NCBI RefSeq assembly: GCF_005144415.1
Contig: NZ_SWJE01000002.1
Span: 137,723-201,722, forward strand
Direction of reading: 5' to 3'
DNA: 64,000 nt
Origin: Trinickia terrae
GTDB taxonomy: Bacteria; Pseudomonadota; Gammaproteobacteria; Burkholderiales; Burkholderiaceae
Shown in pieces: positions 43,184 to 55,979 of the stretch. The translations under genes and the position numbers were made by a program. The notes below the pieces were generated by a model. The model saw only the letters and a list, made by a program, of their open reading frames with translations, was not told the origin of the DNA and searched no databases. Position 1 is the stretch's first letter; the number at the start of each line of letters is the position of its first letter.

Positions 43184-43612
43184 ATGTCAACGTCTGCAGC
43201 AATATTCTCTTTTATTGGCGCTGTTTTCGGCGCTTTCCTTCAATATTATTTCAATCGCCATTTGGATCGCCAAAAGCACCATCGCGAGTTGAGAACTGTC
43301 GCATATACCGACTACTTAAAGTGCGTTTCTGAGAATGCAAACCTAAGGAGGCCTCGCGATTCCGAAGAAGGGCGAGATATCGCTTCTAGGACAGCGGACG
43401 CGAAGTGCCGTATCTGTTTGTATGGGTCGGCAGCGGCTATTGAAGCGTTCGCCCGCTTCGAACAACTGGGCGCGACGCTAAACACACCGGAACGGTGGGA
43501 CGCGTTCACTCGCATGGTGTCGATTATGCGCGGCGACTCAACGCGCGGCGGGTCCGTTGGGCATGCTGAGCTCCGAGCTGTCCTGCTCGGATATGAGCCG
43601 GACGCAACATGA
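43184..43612 (+). CDS. Membrane-anchored hypothetical protein (142 residues), accessory slot
   Basis: An N-terminal transmembrane segment (AAIFSFIGAVFGAFLQYYF) is followed by a cytoplasmic helical domain with RQKHHRELRTVAYTDYLKCV and EAFARFEQLGA. GAGGGGAGG lies just before the ATG. G+C is visibly lower at its 5' end than in the surrounding chromosome. No family was recognised. Single-helix proteins of this shape occur as prophage cargo, including exclusion functions, but nothing here proves that. Confidence 0.65.
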   Translation: MSTSAAIFSFIGAVFGAFLQYYFNRHLDRQKHHRELRTVAYTDYLKCVSENANLRRPRDSEEGRDIASRTADAKCRICLYGSAAAIEAFARFEQLGATLNTPERWDAFTRMVSIMRGDSTRGGSVGHAELRAVLLGYEPDAT

Positions 43613-43767
43613 ACAGGGGGCATCGAGCTGGTGATGCGATCGGAATCCGTCAAGTCGCCGCGTAGCGGCCCCGAAGGGCTTGGACTTGACGAGCGATGTA
43701 AAGATACGCTTGGCACTGGGGAAGGGGCTGGCCTCACCTGCCCCTTCCCCATGCCGAACGCGGGGCG

Positions 43768-44349
43768 TCAGTCGATCAGCCGCGGCTGCGAGACCTGATC
43801 GGCCCGGTAGACGGCGCGCTTGATACTCGAGAGGTGACAGCCGTACTGATGGGCCAGCGCCGTGAGCGTATAGCGGCCTGTGCGCCATTGGGCGACCGCT
43901 TGGCGCTCCTGCACCGGATCGAGACTGCGGGGTCTGCCAAGACGTACTCCACGCTTCTTAGCGGCCTGCATGCCGCTCCTGGTCCGCTCGCGGATCATCT
44001 CCCGCTCGAACTCGGCGAACGCACCTAGCATCTGGAGCATGAGGCGGCCGGCTGGCGTGTTGGTGTCGATGTGTTCGGTGAGGCTATGGAAGTCGGCGCC
44101 ACGGTCTTGCAGGCGGTCGATGATACTCAGGAGGTGCTTGAGAGATCGCGCGATGCGGTCGAGCTTGTAGACGACTAGAGTGTCGCCGCGCTTGAGATTT
44201 CGGAGGAGTTTGTCAAGAACCGGTCGGCGCATGGAAGCGCCAGACCGTTTCTCTTCGTGAATCAACTCGACGCCTGCTGCTGTAAGTGCGTCGAGCTGCG
44301 CGCGTGTTTCTTGCTCTTGAGTGGATACTCGGGCGTAACCTATTCTCAT
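43768..44349 (-). CDS. Serine recombinase (resolvase/invertase family), element integrase
   Basis: The 193-residue small serine recombinase starts MRIGYARVSTQEQETRAQLD. The catalytic Ser is in RVST, and GDTLVVYKLDRIARSLKHL, FAEFEREMIRERTRSGMQAA and a C-terminal HTH (TLTALAHQYGCHLSSIKRAV) follow. It is placed next to the right att site and probably integrates the element into tRNA-Ser. A longer start adding nine residues is possible. Confidence 0.92.
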   Translation of the reverse strand: MRIGYARVSTQEQETRAQLDALTAAGVELIHEEKRSGASMRRPVLDKLLRNLKRGDTLVVYKLDRIARSLKHLLSIIDRLQDRGADFHSLTEHIDTNTPAGRLMLQMLGAFAEFEREMIRERTRSGMQAAKKRGVRLGRPRSLDPVQERQAVAQWRTGRYTLTALAHQYGCHLSSIKRAVYRADQVSQPRLID

Positions 44350-44411
44350 TTTTTCTCGTGTGGTGGTGGAACCCACACGAGATTAAGCAAAAACAGAAAA
44401 GCGCTTTTTTC

Positions 44412-44503
<92 letters not shown>

Positions 44504-44628
44504 GGTTTTGCTGCTTTGCCAAGCTGGTCGCTGCTTGGCAAAGCGAAGATTATAGAACAGCTGAAATCAGATTCCAAGCCCTTTTTGCGCGAGACGCATA
44601 AAAGGCCGAGAACGCGACGTGTGCGATA

Positions 44629-45960
<1,332 letters not shown>

Positions 45961-45979
45961 TTAGCGCACCGGCGCGGGG

Positions 45980-47290
45980 CTATTCGGACTCCCTGGCCTT
46001 CTTGTCGAGATCCCTCAGCCATGCGAGCTTTTCTGCGATCTTGGTTTCGAGTCCTCTTGGCACCGGCTGATACCACCCCGGCTCGCGCATGCCTTCGGGC
46101 AGATAGGTTTCGCCTGCTGCGTATGCGTTCGGCTCGTCGTGCGCGTAGCGGTACTCGCGCCCATAGCCGAGCTCCTTCATCAGGCGCGTCGGCGCGTTGC
46201 GCAAATGCACGGGCACTTCGCGCGACTTGTCCTGCTTCACGAACGCCATCGCCTGGTTGAAGGCCATATACCCCGCGTTACTCTTCGCGGCGCACGCCAG
46301 ATAGATCACAGCCTGGCCGAGCGCCAACTCTCCCTCCGGCGCGCCGAGGCGCTCGAAAGTCGCCGCGGCGTCGTTCGCGATCTGCATCGCTCGCGGATCG
46401 GCAAGACCGATGTCCTCCCACGCCATCCTGACGATGCGGCGCGACAGGTACTTCGGATCGGCGCCACCGTCGATCATGCGGCAGAACCAGTAAAGCGCCG
46501 CATCGGGATGCGAGCCGCGCACCGACTTGTGCAGCGCCGAGATCTGATCGTAGAAATTCTCGCCGCCCTTGTCGAAGCGCCGCGCGTTCAACGTCATCGC
46601 ATTCGTCACGAAGTCCGCATCGATATGCATGTTCTTCGACGAGATCGCCGCGGTCTGCGCCTGCTCGAGCAGGTTCAGGAAGCGCCGCGCATCCCCGTCG
46701 GCATAGCCGATCAGCGTATCGACGGCGCGCTCGTCGAACACGAGGTCGCCGAGCGCGACTTCCTGCGCACGTCGCAGCAGTTGCCGCATCTCATCGTCGG
46801 ACAGCGACTTGAGCACATAGACCTGCGCGCGCGACAACAACGCCGAGTTCACCTCGAAGCTCGGGTTCTCGGTCGTCGCGCCGATGAACGTCACGAGACC
46901 CGACTCGACGAACGGCAGCAACGCATCCTGCTGTCCTTTGTTGAAGCGATGAATCTCGTCGACGAAGAGAATCGTGTGCTTGCCGCGCGTGTTCAGGTTC
47001 TGCTGCGCGCGGTCCATGGACTCGCGGATATCCTTGACGCCACCGAGCACCGCCGACAACGCGATGAACTCACAATCGAATGCGATCGCGGTCAGGCGCG
47101 CGAGCGTCGTCTTGCCGACGCCCGGCGGCCCCCACAGGATCATCGAATGCGGCTTGCCCGACGCGAACGCGAGCTGCAGCGGCTTGCCCTCGCCGAGCAA
47201 GTGGGTCTGGCCGATGACCTCGTCGAGCGTCTTCGGCCGCAGCGCCTCGGCCAACGGCCGGCGCGGCTCGACTTGGAAAAGATCAGACAT
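45980..47290 (-). CDS. rarA: Replication-associated recombination protein A
   Basis: RarA (MgsA) is a clamp-loader-like AAA+ ATPase acting at stalled forks. The 436-residue protein has [20 protein letters not shown], Walker [15 protein letters not shown], Walker [13 protein letters not shown], a sensor 1 [12 protein letters not shown] and the C-terminal tetramerisation domain with [16 protein letters not shown] and [17 protein letters not shown]. It lies 56 bases upstream of serS on the same strand. Confidence 0.95.
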   Translation of the reverse strand: MSDLFQVEPRRPLAEALRPKTLDEVIGQTHLLGEGKPLQLAFASGKPHSMILWGPPGVGKTTLARLTAIAFDCEFIALSAVLGGVKDIRESMDRAQQNLNTRGKHTILFVDEIHRFNKGQQDALLPFVESGLVTFIGATTENPSFEVNSALLSRAQVYVLKSLSDDEMRQLLRRAQEVALGDLVFDERAVDTLIGYADGDARRFLNLLEQAQTAAISSKNMHIDADFVTNAMTLNARRFDKGGENFYDQISALHKSVRGSHPDAALYWFCRMIDGGADPKYLSRRIVRMAWEDIGLADPRAMQIANDAAATFERLGAPEGELALGQAVIYLACAAKSNAGYMAFNQAMAFVKQDKSREVPVHLRNAPTRLMKELGYGREYRYAHDEPNAYAAGETYLPEGMREPGWYQPVPRGLETKIAEKLAWLRDLDKKARESE

Positions 47291-47334
47291 GAACCCCGCC
47301 CTCCCTCAGGCACATTTCAGGCGCATCAAAAACA

Positions 47335-47366
47335 CGGCCTTGGCGCTATAAGCCAGCGCCAAGGCC
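47335..47366 (-). terminator. Hairpin after lolA
   Basis: CGGCCTTGGCGCT/AGCGCCAAGGCCG with 7-base loop; on the minus strand it is followed by TGTTTTTG. It partly separates lolA from rarA. Confidence 0.75.
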
Positions 47367-47379
47367 GCGCATGAGACGT

Positions 47380-48117
47380 TCAACCATTCAACACATCCGC
47401 GCCCTTGGGTACGACGAATTTGAACGTATCGGCCTTCAGCGGCGGGTTCTTCTGGATGTTCGAGAACGTGAGCAACGTCACGTTGCCGAACACGTCGTGC
47501 AGCTCCATCGCTTCGAGGTTGCCGTCGCGAAAGCCGATGCCGACGCGCTGGAACTGCGTGTCCTTGGACTTCGGCGTGAGCTCGAGCCAGTCGATGCCGT
47601 CCTTCACGCCCGCATCCTTCAGCGTGAAGTTCTTGTCGAGATCGTTGCTGCCGAACAGGATCGCGGCCGGGCTCGCGCCGAGCGCGCCGCCGAGCTTGCG
47701 CACGGTGACCTGGTTCAGGTCCTTGTCGTAGACGTAAAGGTTGTCGCCGTCTGCCTGCAGCACCTGCTCATAAGGCTTCTCGTACGACCAGATGAACTTG
47801 CCGGGACGCGCGAACAGGAACGTGCCGCTCGACGTGCTGGTGATGGTCGGCGTCGCCATGCCGCCGTTCGCGTCCTGCTGAGCCTTGCTCGGCGCCTTCA
47901 CCTGCTTCTGCACGAAGTCGCCGCGCGCGGCCTTCACTTGCGAGACGAACGCCTTCAGTTGCTCGATGCCGCTCGCGAATGCCTGCGGCGCGGCGAACAT
48001 CGAGGCGCCGATCACGGCGATGCTCGCGAGCCGCGCGACCGAGCGCAGCAGCGGGCGGCGCGTGCTGTTCGGCGAGGAATGGGAAGAACGGGCTTGGTGC
48101 CCGAAGCATTGCAGCAT
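47380..48117 (-). CDS. lolA: Outer-membrane lipoprotein carrier LolA
   Basis: This periplasmic chaperone moves lipoproteins from LolCDE to LolB. The 245-residue precursor has a long basic N-terminus before the hydrophobic signal ([22 protein letters not shown]). Typical LolA features follow: [11 protein letters not shown], a [21 protein letters not shown] strand ([15 protein letters not shown]) and [15 protein letters not shown]. It is a bit longer than E. coli LolA because of an inserted Gln/Ser/Thr-rich loop ([20 protein letters not shown]). Order ftsK-lolA-rarA-serS is the standard one. Confidence 0.95.
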   Translation of the reverse strand: MLQCFGHQARSSHSSPNSTRRPLLRSVARLASIAVIGASMFAAPQAFASGIEQLKAFVSQVKAARGDFVQKQVKAPSKAQQDANGGMATPTITSTSSGTFLFARPGKFIWSYEKPYEQVLQADGDNLYVYDKDLNQVTVRKLGGALGASPAAILFGSNDLDKNFTLKDAGVKDGIDWLELTPKSKDTQFQRVGIGFRDGNLEAMELHDVFGNVTLLTFSNIQKNPPLKADTFKFVVPKGADVLNG

Positions 48118-48208
48118 GTTTTAGTTCTCCGTAGGTATGGCGAGATGTGGCGCGGACCGGCATCAGGCTGCGGCAACGCGTGCAACGCACCGCGGCGTTG
48201 CGGGCTGC

Positions 48209-50524
48209 TCAATCGGTTTCGCGCGCCGGCACGAGAATTTCGCGGTTGCCGTTCGACGACATCGCCGAGACGAGCCCCGACTGCTCCATCTGCTCGAGCA
48301 GCCGCGCCGCGCGGTTGTAGCCGATCCGCAGGTGCCGCTGCACGAGCGAGATCGAGGCACGGCGATTCTTGACGACGACTTCGACCGCCTGATCGTAGAG
48401 CGGATCCGACTCCTCGCCGCCAGCCCCGGTTCCGCCGGCGCCCGCCGAGCCTTCGTCGCCTTCGCCCCCGACACCGCCCTCAAGAATGCCTTCGATGTAA
48501 TTGGGCTCGCCCTGCTCCTTGAGCTTCTCGACGACGCGATGCACCTCCTCGTCCGAGACGAACGCGCCGTGCACGCGCACCGGCAAGCCGCTGCCTGGCG
48601 GCAGATAGAGCATGTCGCCCATGCCGAGCAGCGACTCGGCGCCCTGCTGGTCGAGGATCGTGCGCGAGTCGATCTTCGAGGAGACCTGGAACGCCATGCG
48701 CGTCGGCACGTTGGCCTTGATGAGGCCGGTGATGACGTCGACCGACGGACGCTGCGTCGCCAGGATCAAATGGATGCCGGCCGCACGCGCCTTCTGCGCG
48801 ATCCGCGCGATCAGCTCCTCCACCTTCTTGCCGACCACCATCATGAGATCGGCGAGCTCGTCGATGACGACGACGATGTTCGGCAGGCGCGAGAGCGGCT
48901 CGGGATCGTCCGGCGTCAGGCTGAACGGGTTCGGGAGCTTCTCCTCGCGCTTGGCCGCGTCGTCGATCTTGTTGTTGTAGCCGGCGAGATTGCGCACGCC
49001 GAGCTTGCTCATCAGCTTGTAGCGGCGCTCCATTTCGGCGACGGCCCAGTTGAGCGCGTGGCCGGCTTGGCGCATATCGGTTACGACGGGGCACAGCAAG
49101 TGCGGAATGCCTTCGTAGACGCTCATTTCGAGCATCTTCGGATCGATGAGGATCATCCGCACCTGCTCGGCGCTCGCCTTGTAGAGCAGCGAGAGAATCA
49201 TCGCGTTGATGCCGACCGATTTGCCTGAGCCGGTCGTGCCGGCGACGAGCAGGTGAGGCATCTTGGCGAGATCGGCGCAGACGGGCTTGCCGCCGATGTC
49301 CTTGCCGAGCCCCATGGTGAGCGCCGACGGCGCGTCGGCGTAGACCTCGGAGCCGAGGATCTCGGAGAGGCGCACGGTCTGGCGCCGCTGGTTCGGCAGC
49401 TCGAGCGCCATATAGTTCTTGCCGGGAATCGTCTCGACGACGCGGATCGAAACGAGCGACAGCGAGCGCGCGAGATCCTTCGCGAGATTGACGATCTGGC
49501 TGCCCTTCACCCCGGTGGCCGGCTCGACCTCATAGCGCGTGACGACCGGGCCGGGATAGGCGGCCACGACGCTCACTTCGACGCCGAAGTCCTTGAGCTT
49601 CTTCTCGATCAGGCGCGAGGTGAACTCGAGCGTATCGGCGGAGATCGTCTCCTGCGCGGGCGGCGCGGGGTCGAGCAGCGCGATGGGCGGCAGCGTCGAA
49701 TCGCCGGGCAGGTCGGTGAAGAGCGGCACCTGCTTTTCCTTCTCGACGCGCTCGGACTTCGCCGGCGTGACGACGGGCGGCACGATCGTGACGGGCTCGT
49801 GCTCCTCGATGCGCACGCGGCCCTGCTCCACCTTGCCTTCGCGCTTGACCGCGGCGGCCTCGCCGAGCTTGCGGTCGCGCACGGTCTCACGGCGCAGCTT
49901 GGCGAGCGTCACGGCCGAGATGATCGCGTCGCCGACCTTCTCGGCCACCGACAGCCACGAAAACCGGAAGTACAGCGACAGCCCGATCCCAAGCGCAATG
50001 AGCAACGCGAGCGTGCCGCCCGTGAAGCCGAGCGCGTGCGACACCCCATGCGCGACCGCCTCGCCGACCACGCCGCCCGGCGCACGCGGCAACTGCACCT
50101 TGAGCGACCACATCCGCAGCGCCTCGATGCCGTCACAGGCGAGCAGCACGAGCACGAACGCGAAGGCTTCGGTGATCCAGCCGGAATCGCGCGGCGCGTC
50201 GTCATCGAGCGCTTCGCTGCGCGTGATGCGGCTGTAGTTCGCGGAGATGTGACGGGCCAGCAGCACGATCCACCAGTAGGCGGACAGCCCGAACAGCAGG
50301 AGCAAGATGTCAGAGGTCCAGGCGCCCACGCGCCCGGCCCAGTTGGCGATCCGGTCGACTTGGGCCGCGTGCGTCCAGCTCGGGTCGTGACGGCTGTAGC
50401 TGACGAGCGCCATCAGCAGGAACACGCCGAGCGCGACCTGCAATATCCAGCGAATTTCGGTAAAAAGGCGCGACATGCGGTGCGGCAATGCGTGCGCGTT
50501 CGCGGAATAGGGAGCTTTGGCCAT
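48209..50524 (-). CDS. ftsK: DNA translocase FtsK
   Basis: The 771-residue septal DNA pump has four N-terminal transmembrane helices (to about residue 200) and a rather short charged linker. The motor follows: alpha/beta domains with Walker [18 protein letters not shown] and Walker [17 protein letters not shown]-terminal gamma winged helix ([23 protein letters not shown]) reads KOPS sites. It is shorter than E. coli FtsK because the linker is short, as usual in beta-proteobacteria. First gene of ftsK-lolA-rarA-serS. Confidence 0.95.
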   Translation of the reverse strand: MAKAPYSANAHALPHRMSRLFTEIRWILQVALGVFLLMALVSYSRHDPSWTHAAQVDRIANWAGRVGAWTSDILLLLFGLSAYWWIVLLARHISANYSRITRSEALDDDAPRDSGWITEAFAFVLVLLACDGIEALRMWSLKVQLPRAPGGVVGEAVAHGVSHALGFTGGTLALLIALGIGLSLYFRFSWLSVAEKVGDAIISAVTLAKLRRETVRDRKLGEAAAVKREGKVEQGRVRIEEHEPVTIVPPVVTPAKSERVEKEKQVPLFTDLPGDSTLPPIALLDPAPPAQETISADTLEFTSRLIEKKLKDFGVEVSVVAAYPGPVVTRYEVEPATGVKGSQIVNLAKDLARSLSLVSIRVVETIPGKNYMALELPNQRRQTVRLSEILGSEVYADAPSALTMGLGKDIGGKPVCADLAKMPHLLVAGTTGSGKSVGINAMILSLLYKASAEQVRMILIDPKMLEMSVYEGIPHLLCPVVTDMRQAGHALNWAVAEMERRYKLMSKLGVRNLAGYNNKIDDAAKREEKLPNPFSLTPDDPEPLSRLPNIVVVIDELADLMMVVGKKVEELIARIAQKARAAGIHLILATQRPSVDVITGLIKANVPTRMAFQVSSKIDSRTILDQQGAESLLGMGDMLYLPPGSGLPVRVHGAFVSDEEVHRVVEKLKEQGEPNYIEGILEGGVGGEGDEGSAGAGGTGAGGEESDPLYDQAVEVVVKNRRASISLVQRHLRIGYNRAARLLEQMEQSGLVSAMSSNGNREILVPARETD

Positions 50525-51865
<1,341 letters not shown>

Positions 51866-51955
51866 AATAGCAGGCGGGCCCGCCCGCAAGCCTCCGACGC
51901 CAAGCTATCATCGCAAGGGCCGCGGCCAGACGCCGACGGCCCTTTTTTCATTGTC

Positions 51956-52738
51956 ATGGCCAAGAACCTACCCCATCCGAGCGAGCCGAAGAGAAAGCGC
52001 GCCGCCGCCGAAACACCGGCAACGCCGCCCCCGGCGCCGGCCGCGCCGGTGCTCGAGCGCGGCAGCGGGCTCGCCGGCCTCGGCGCCGTGCGCGACGCCC
52101 TCAAGGGCGACGCCGCCCAGCGCGAGCGCGAACGCGCCGCCGCGGCGCAGGCCAAGCGCGAAGCCGCCGCGGACGCCAACCTCTTTCGCCGCGAAATCGG
52201 CGAAGTCGCGCCGCTGAAGACGCCGCCGCGCGCACCGAGCGCACGCACGCAACCGCCGCCGCTCCCGGTCCAGACGCAGCGCGACGAGGAAGCCGTACTG
52301 CAGGAAGCGATCTCCGACGAGTTCGATCCCGAAGTCCTGCTCGAAACCGACGAGTCCCTCTCCTACTGCCGTCCCGGCGTGAGCCAGGACGTGGTGCGCA
52401 AGCTGCGGCGCGGCGACTGGATCGTACAGGCGCAGCTCGACTTGCACGGCATGCGCCGCGACGAAGCGCGCGAAGCGCTGGCCGAGTTCATCCGAGAATC
52501 GGTGAAGCGCGGGCTGCGCTGCCTGCGCGTGATTCACGGCAAGGGGCTGGGGTCGATCGGCAAGGAGCCGGTGCTGAAGGGCAAGGTGCGCGCCTGGCTC
52601 GTGCAGAAGGCCGAAGTGATTGCGTTCTGCCAGGCGCGGCCGCACGACGGCGGCGCAGGCGCCGTGCTCGTGCTGCTGCAGCCGGGAAGCGCGCCGGGCA
52701 GCGCCCGCTCCGACAGGGGGGCGCGTGGTACATCCTAG
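51956..52738 (+). CDS. Smr-domain protein, probable endonuclease
   Basis: The 260-residue protein has a charged low-complexity N-terminus (about 1-125, Pro/Ala/Arg-rich). The DUF/Smr domain follows: LDLHGMRRDEAREALAEFI, the LDLHG motif of MutS2-like nickases, and CLRVIHGKGLGSIGKEPVLKG (core RVIHGKGLGS) with ARPHDGGAGAVLVLL. SmrA/SmrB proteins cleave RNA or DNA, SmrB rescuing collided ribosomes; which applies here is not clear. AAAGGA-type sites are weak; the ATG follows TCATTGTC. It is co-directional with trxB. Confidence 0.9.
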   Translation: MAKNLPHPSEPKRKRAAAETPATPPPAPAAPVLERGSGLAGLGAVRDALKGDAAQRERERAAAAQAKREAAADANLFRREIGEVAPLKTPPRAPSARTQPPPLPVQTQRDEEAVLQEAISDEFDPEVLLETDESLSYCRPGVSQDVVRKLRRGDWIVQAQLDLHGMRRDEAREALAEFIRESVKRGLRCLRVIHGKGLGSIGKEPVLKGKVRAWLVQKAEVIAFCQARPHDGGAGAVLVLLQPGSAPGSARSDRGARGTS

Positions 52739-52739
52739 G

Positions 52740-53348
52740 TTGACACTCGCCGTCTCCATCATGGAGACGATCGCCATCCTCGCGTACGCAATCTCAGGCT
52801 TTCTCGAAGCGCGCAAGCGCCGGCTCGATCCGATCGGCACGTTTCTCATCGCGCTCGCAACCGCCTTCGGCGGCGGCACCGTGCGCGACGTCCTGCTCGA
52901 GCGCCGGCCGTTCTACTGGGTCGAGCATCAGGAATACGTGATCGTCATCTTCGTGGCGTCGTTCTTCGCGCCGTACGTGCTGCGCCTCGTGTCGCATGTG
53001 ATTTCCGAGCGCGCGCTCCTGATCGCCGACGCTATCGGCCTCGGGCTTTTCAGCGTCGCCGGCACGTCGATCGCGCTCGATGCGGAAATGCCCCCGTTCA
53101 TCGCCGTGCTCATGGGCGTGACGACGGGCGTCTTCGGCGGAATCATCCGCGACGTGCTGTGCAACGAAGTGCCGCTCATCCTGCGCGATTCGCGTCCTTA
53201 TGCGACGTGCGCGTTCGTCGGCTGCTGGGTGTATCTGCTGCTGGCCCGGATGAATGTCGATTCGGTCTACAGCGTGCTCATGGCGACCGGGTTCATCCTC
53301 GTGGCCCGGCTTGTCACCTACAAGTTCGACGTGCGCTTGCGGCACTGA
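52740..53348 (+). CDS. TRIC/YadS-type membrane protein
   Basis: The roughly 202-residue protein has seven hydrophobic segments in two repeated halves, each with a glycine-rich kink: TFLIALATAFGGGTVRDVLLERRPFYWV and GVTTGVFGGIIRDVLCNEVPLIL (GGGTVRDVL and GGIIRDVL). This is the TRIC family (UPF0126), bacterial relatives of trimeric intracellular cation channels. The start is uncertain: TTG at 52740 fits family N-termini best, but GTG 52725 and ATG 52761 are possible. It begins one base after the Smr gene stop. Confidence 0.87.
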   Translation: MTLAVSIMETIAILAYAISGFLEARKRRLDPIGTFLIALATAFGGGTVRDVLLERRPFYWVEHQEYVIVIFVASFFAPYVLRLVSHVISERALLIADAIGLGLFSVAGTSIALDAEMPPFIAVLMGVTTGVFGGIIRDVLCNEVPLILRDSRPYATCAFVGCWVYLLLARMNVDSVYSVLMATGFILVARLVTYKFDVRLRH

Positions 53349-53638
53349 GGTACCGCGCCCGCCGTTGTGATGCCGTTGGCGATCAGAAGCTGCCAGGATG
53401 CGCGCCTTCTGCGGATTCAAGTCGAGCGACACGACGAAGCCGTTCTGGTCGTCGTTGACTTCGACATTGCGGTTGACGAAGCCCGGCGAGGCAGGCTTGA
53501 GGAGGCGTTCGCGCCCTCCGGCGCGGCGGCATCCGCTGCATGGGCGCGAGGGCCGCACAGGCCGATCATCGCCGCAACGGCCGCAGCCGCCAGAAAGCTC
53601 ACCGACCAGCGGCGCGCGAATGTCGATTTGATAGCCAT
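53318..53638 (-). pseudogene. Small exported protein, frameshifted
   Basis: The frame opens with signal peptide AIKSTFARRWSVSFLAAAAV...AHAADAAAPEG. The sensible sequence then moves to another frame (ERLLKPASPGFVNRNVEVND, FVVSLDLNPQKARIL) and again to a third (ANGITTAGAVPQCRKRTSNL, stop at 53318). Each step requires one indel, near 53515 and near 53385. The joined protein would be about 105 residues of unknown function. Alternatively these are sequencing errors and the gene is intact. Its 3' end overlaps the converging TRIC gene. Confidence 0.5.
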
Positions 53639-53787
53639 CGTATTTTGCGTGATTGATTTTCCTTTAGCTGGCGATAGAAGGGGGATCGATCGACAGACAA
53701 AAGGGACTTGGCAAGCGCTGCGCGCCGCCGCGCCAAAACAGCAAAATCGACAAACGACTTCCCAAGACAAACACCGGAAAATCGCGC

Positions 53788-53833
53788 GCAAAAAAACGGC
53801 CAGGCGCGGAACTGCAACCGCTACCTGGCCGTT
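53788..53833 (-). terminator. Terminator of the sugar ABC operon
   Basis: AACGGCCAGG (53795-53804) pairs with CCTGGCCGTT (53824-53833); on the minus strand seven T follow. It ends the gts operon 60 bases after the ATPase gene. Confidence 0.8.
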
Positions 53834-53892
53834 GGGACAGCCTTTACGACAACAACCGAAAGCTCAACCTCCGGCATCGAACGGCACGCGCA

Positions 53893-55011
53893 TCAGGCAA
53901 TCCGCTCCTCATTGCTCGAATCGAACAGCACCGCCTTCGACACGTCGAACAACAGCGTCATGTTCGTGAGCGGCTGCGGATTCGACGCCGGGTGCACACG
54001 GCTCACGATGCGCTTGCCGTTCACCTGCGCGAACACGAGCGTATCGGGCCCTGTCGGCTCGATCACGTCGACCTTCACTTCGATCGGCTGCAACAAACCG
54101 CTCTGCACGTCGTGCGCGCTGCGCGCGTCGGTGATGCGCTCGGGGCGCAGGCCGAGAATCGCTTCCTGGCCGATGCGGCTGTTCAGCTTCGCGGGATCGA
54201 ACGGCAGGTTCATCACGCCGCGCTTGAGCCCGGTATCGATCTCGATGCCGACGCCCGCGCCCTGCTCCACGAGCTTGCCCTGGATGAAGTTCATCGGCGG
54301 CGCGCCGATGAAGCCCGCGACGAAAAGATTCGACGGCGAATCGTAGATCTCCTGCGGCGCGCCGAACTGCTGGACGATGCCGTCCTTCATCACCGCGATG
54401 CGATCGCCGAGCGTCATTGCCTCGATCTGATCGTGCGTCACGTAGACGATCGTCGTGCCGAGGCGCTGATGCAGCAGCTTGATCTCCGAGCGCATTTCGA
54501 TGCGCAGCTTCGCGTCGAGGTTGGAGAGCGGCTCGTCGAACAGGAACATCACCGGATCGCGCGCGAGCGCGCGGCCCATCGCGACGCGCTGCCGCTGGCC
54601 GCCCGAGAGCTGCCCCGGCTTGCGGTCGAGCAGGTGCGAGATCTGCAGCATGTTCGAAACGCGATCGACGATCTGCGTCTGCTCGCCCTTCGGCACCTTG
54701 CGGATGTTGAGGCCGAACGAGATGTTCTCGCGCACCGTCATCGACGGATACAGCGCGTACGACTGGAACACCATCGCGATGTCGCGATCCTTCGGCGACA
54801 GGTTGTTCACCACCTTGCCGTCGATCTGGATCTCGCCCTTCGTCACCGTCTCGAGACCGGCGATCATGTTGAGCAGCGTCGATTTCCCGCAGCCCGAGCC
54901 GCCGACGAGAATCAGGAACTGGCCGTCCTCGATGTCGATGTTGACACCCTTCAGAACCGGCACTCCGTTCGGGTAGGTCTTGTACACGTCACGGATGGAA
55001 AGGCTTGCCAT
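53893..55011 (-). CDS. Sugar ABC transporter ATPase (UgpC/MalK type)
   Basis: The 372-residue ATPase powers the adjacent importer. Walker A is VGGSGCGKSTLLNMIAG, the Q loop is MVFQSYALYPSMTV, the ABC signature is LSGGQRQRVAMGRAL and Walker B is VMFLFDEPLSNLDAKL, with the H loop in VTHDQIEAM. A C-terminal TOBE/MalK-like regulatory region of about 130 residues (GFIGAPPMNFIQGKL, LGLRPERITDA) marks it as a sugar-importer subunit. It is the last gene of the operon. Confidence 0.94.
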   Translation of the reverse strand: MASLSIRDVYKTYPNGVPVLKGVNIDIEDGQFLILVGGSGCGKSTLLNMIAGLETVTKGEIQIDGKVVNNLSPKDRDIAMVFQSYALYPSMTVRENISFGLNIRKVPKGEQTQIVDRVSNMLQISHLLDRKPGQLSGGQRQRVAMGRALARDPVMFLFDEPLSNLDAKLRIEMRSEIKLLHQRLGTTIVYVTHDQIEAMTLGDRIAVMKDGIVQQFGAPQEIYDSPSNLFVAGFIGAPPMNFIQGKLVEQGAGVGIEIDTGLKRGVMNLPFDPAKLNSRIGQEAILGLRPERITDARSAHDVQSGLLQPIEVKVDVIEPTGPDTLVFAQVNGKRIVSRVHPASNPQPLTNMTLLFDVSKAVLFDSSNEERIA

Positions 55012-55121
55012 GCTGTGAATCCTCTAGTCTCTGGTACTGCTTTCGAATCCGGCCGCACACGCGGCGGGCCGGATGCTGGTATCGATCGAAAAAGCGCCTG
55101 CGTTGAACGCGAAGCAATGCC

Positions 55122-55979
55122 TCAGCCCTTTACTGCGCCCGCCGTCAGGCCGCGCACGAAGTAGCGCCCGGCGACCACGTAGACGAGCAGCGTCGGCAGC
55201 GCCGCGATGATCGCGCCGGCCATGTCGACGTTGTATTCCTTCACGCCCGTCGACGTGTTCACGAGGTTGTTCAGCGCCACCGTGATCGGCATCGAATCGA
55301 CGCCGGAGAACACGATCCCGAACAGGAAGTCGTTCCAGATCTGCGTGAATTGCCAGATCAGGCACACCATGAAGATCGGCAGCGACACCGGCAGCAGGAT
55401 GCGCGTGAAGATCATGAAGAAGCCCGCGCCGTCGATGCGCGCCGCCTTCACGAGCTCGGCGGGAATGCTCACGTAGAAGTTGCGGAAGAACATCGTCGTG
55501 AACGCAATCCCGTACACCACGTGCACGAACACGAGGCCCGTGATCGTATTGGAGATGCCGAAGAAGCCTTGGAGGCGCGCCATCGGCAGCAAGATCGCCT
55601 GGAACGGAATGAAGCAGCCGACGAGCAGCATCGTGAAGAGCGCGTCGGCGCCGCGGAAGCGCCAGTGCGTGAGCACGTAGCCGTTGAACGCGCCGACGAT
55701 CGACGAGATCAGCACGGCCGGGATCACCATCTTTATCGAGTTCATGAAGAACGGCTGCATCCCGTCGCAGCGCACGCCCGTGCAGGCCTCGCTCCACGCC
55801 TTGATCCACGGCGCGAAGGTCCAGTGCGTGGGCGGCGTGAGCAAGTCACCCGCGCGCATCTGGTCGAGGTCCTTGAAGGACGTCGACACCATCACGTAGA
55901 TCGGGAACAGGAAGTACAGCGCGAACAGGATCAAGGCCGCATAGATGACGGCACGGCTTATGGTCATCTTAGGCTGCAT
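55122..55979 (-). CDS. gtsC: Sugar ABC transporter permease (MalG type)
   Basis: The 285-residue, six-helix inner-membrane permease has the EAA coupling loop PAELVKAARIDGAGFFMIFTRILLP (core ELVKAARIDGAG). It starts MQPKMTISRAV and has an exceptionally Cys-containing periplasmic loop (SEACTGVRCDGMQ) typical of glucose-type GtsC/GltG permeases. It overlaps gtsB by 11 bases, so translation is coupled. Confidence 0.9.
   Translation of the reverse strand: MQPKMTISRAVIYAALILFALYFLFPIYVMVSTSFKDLDQMRAGDLLTPPTHWTFAPWIKAWSEACTGVRCDGMQPFFMNSIKMVIPAVLISSIVGAFNGYVLTHWRFRGADALFTMLLVGCFIPFQAILLPMARLQGFFGISNTITGLVFVHVVYGIAFTTMFFRNFYVSIPAELVKAARIDGAGFFMIFTRILLPVSLPIFMVCLIWQFTQIWNDFLFGIVFSGVDSMPITVALNNLVNTSTGVKEYNVDMAGAIIAALPTLLVYVVAGRYFVRGLTAGAVKG

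Noticed and set aside
52794..53558. Minus-strand 254-residue frame opposite the TRIC gene
   Set aside because: Mostly antisense of the membrane-protein gene; only its first part overlaps the frameshifted exported gene.
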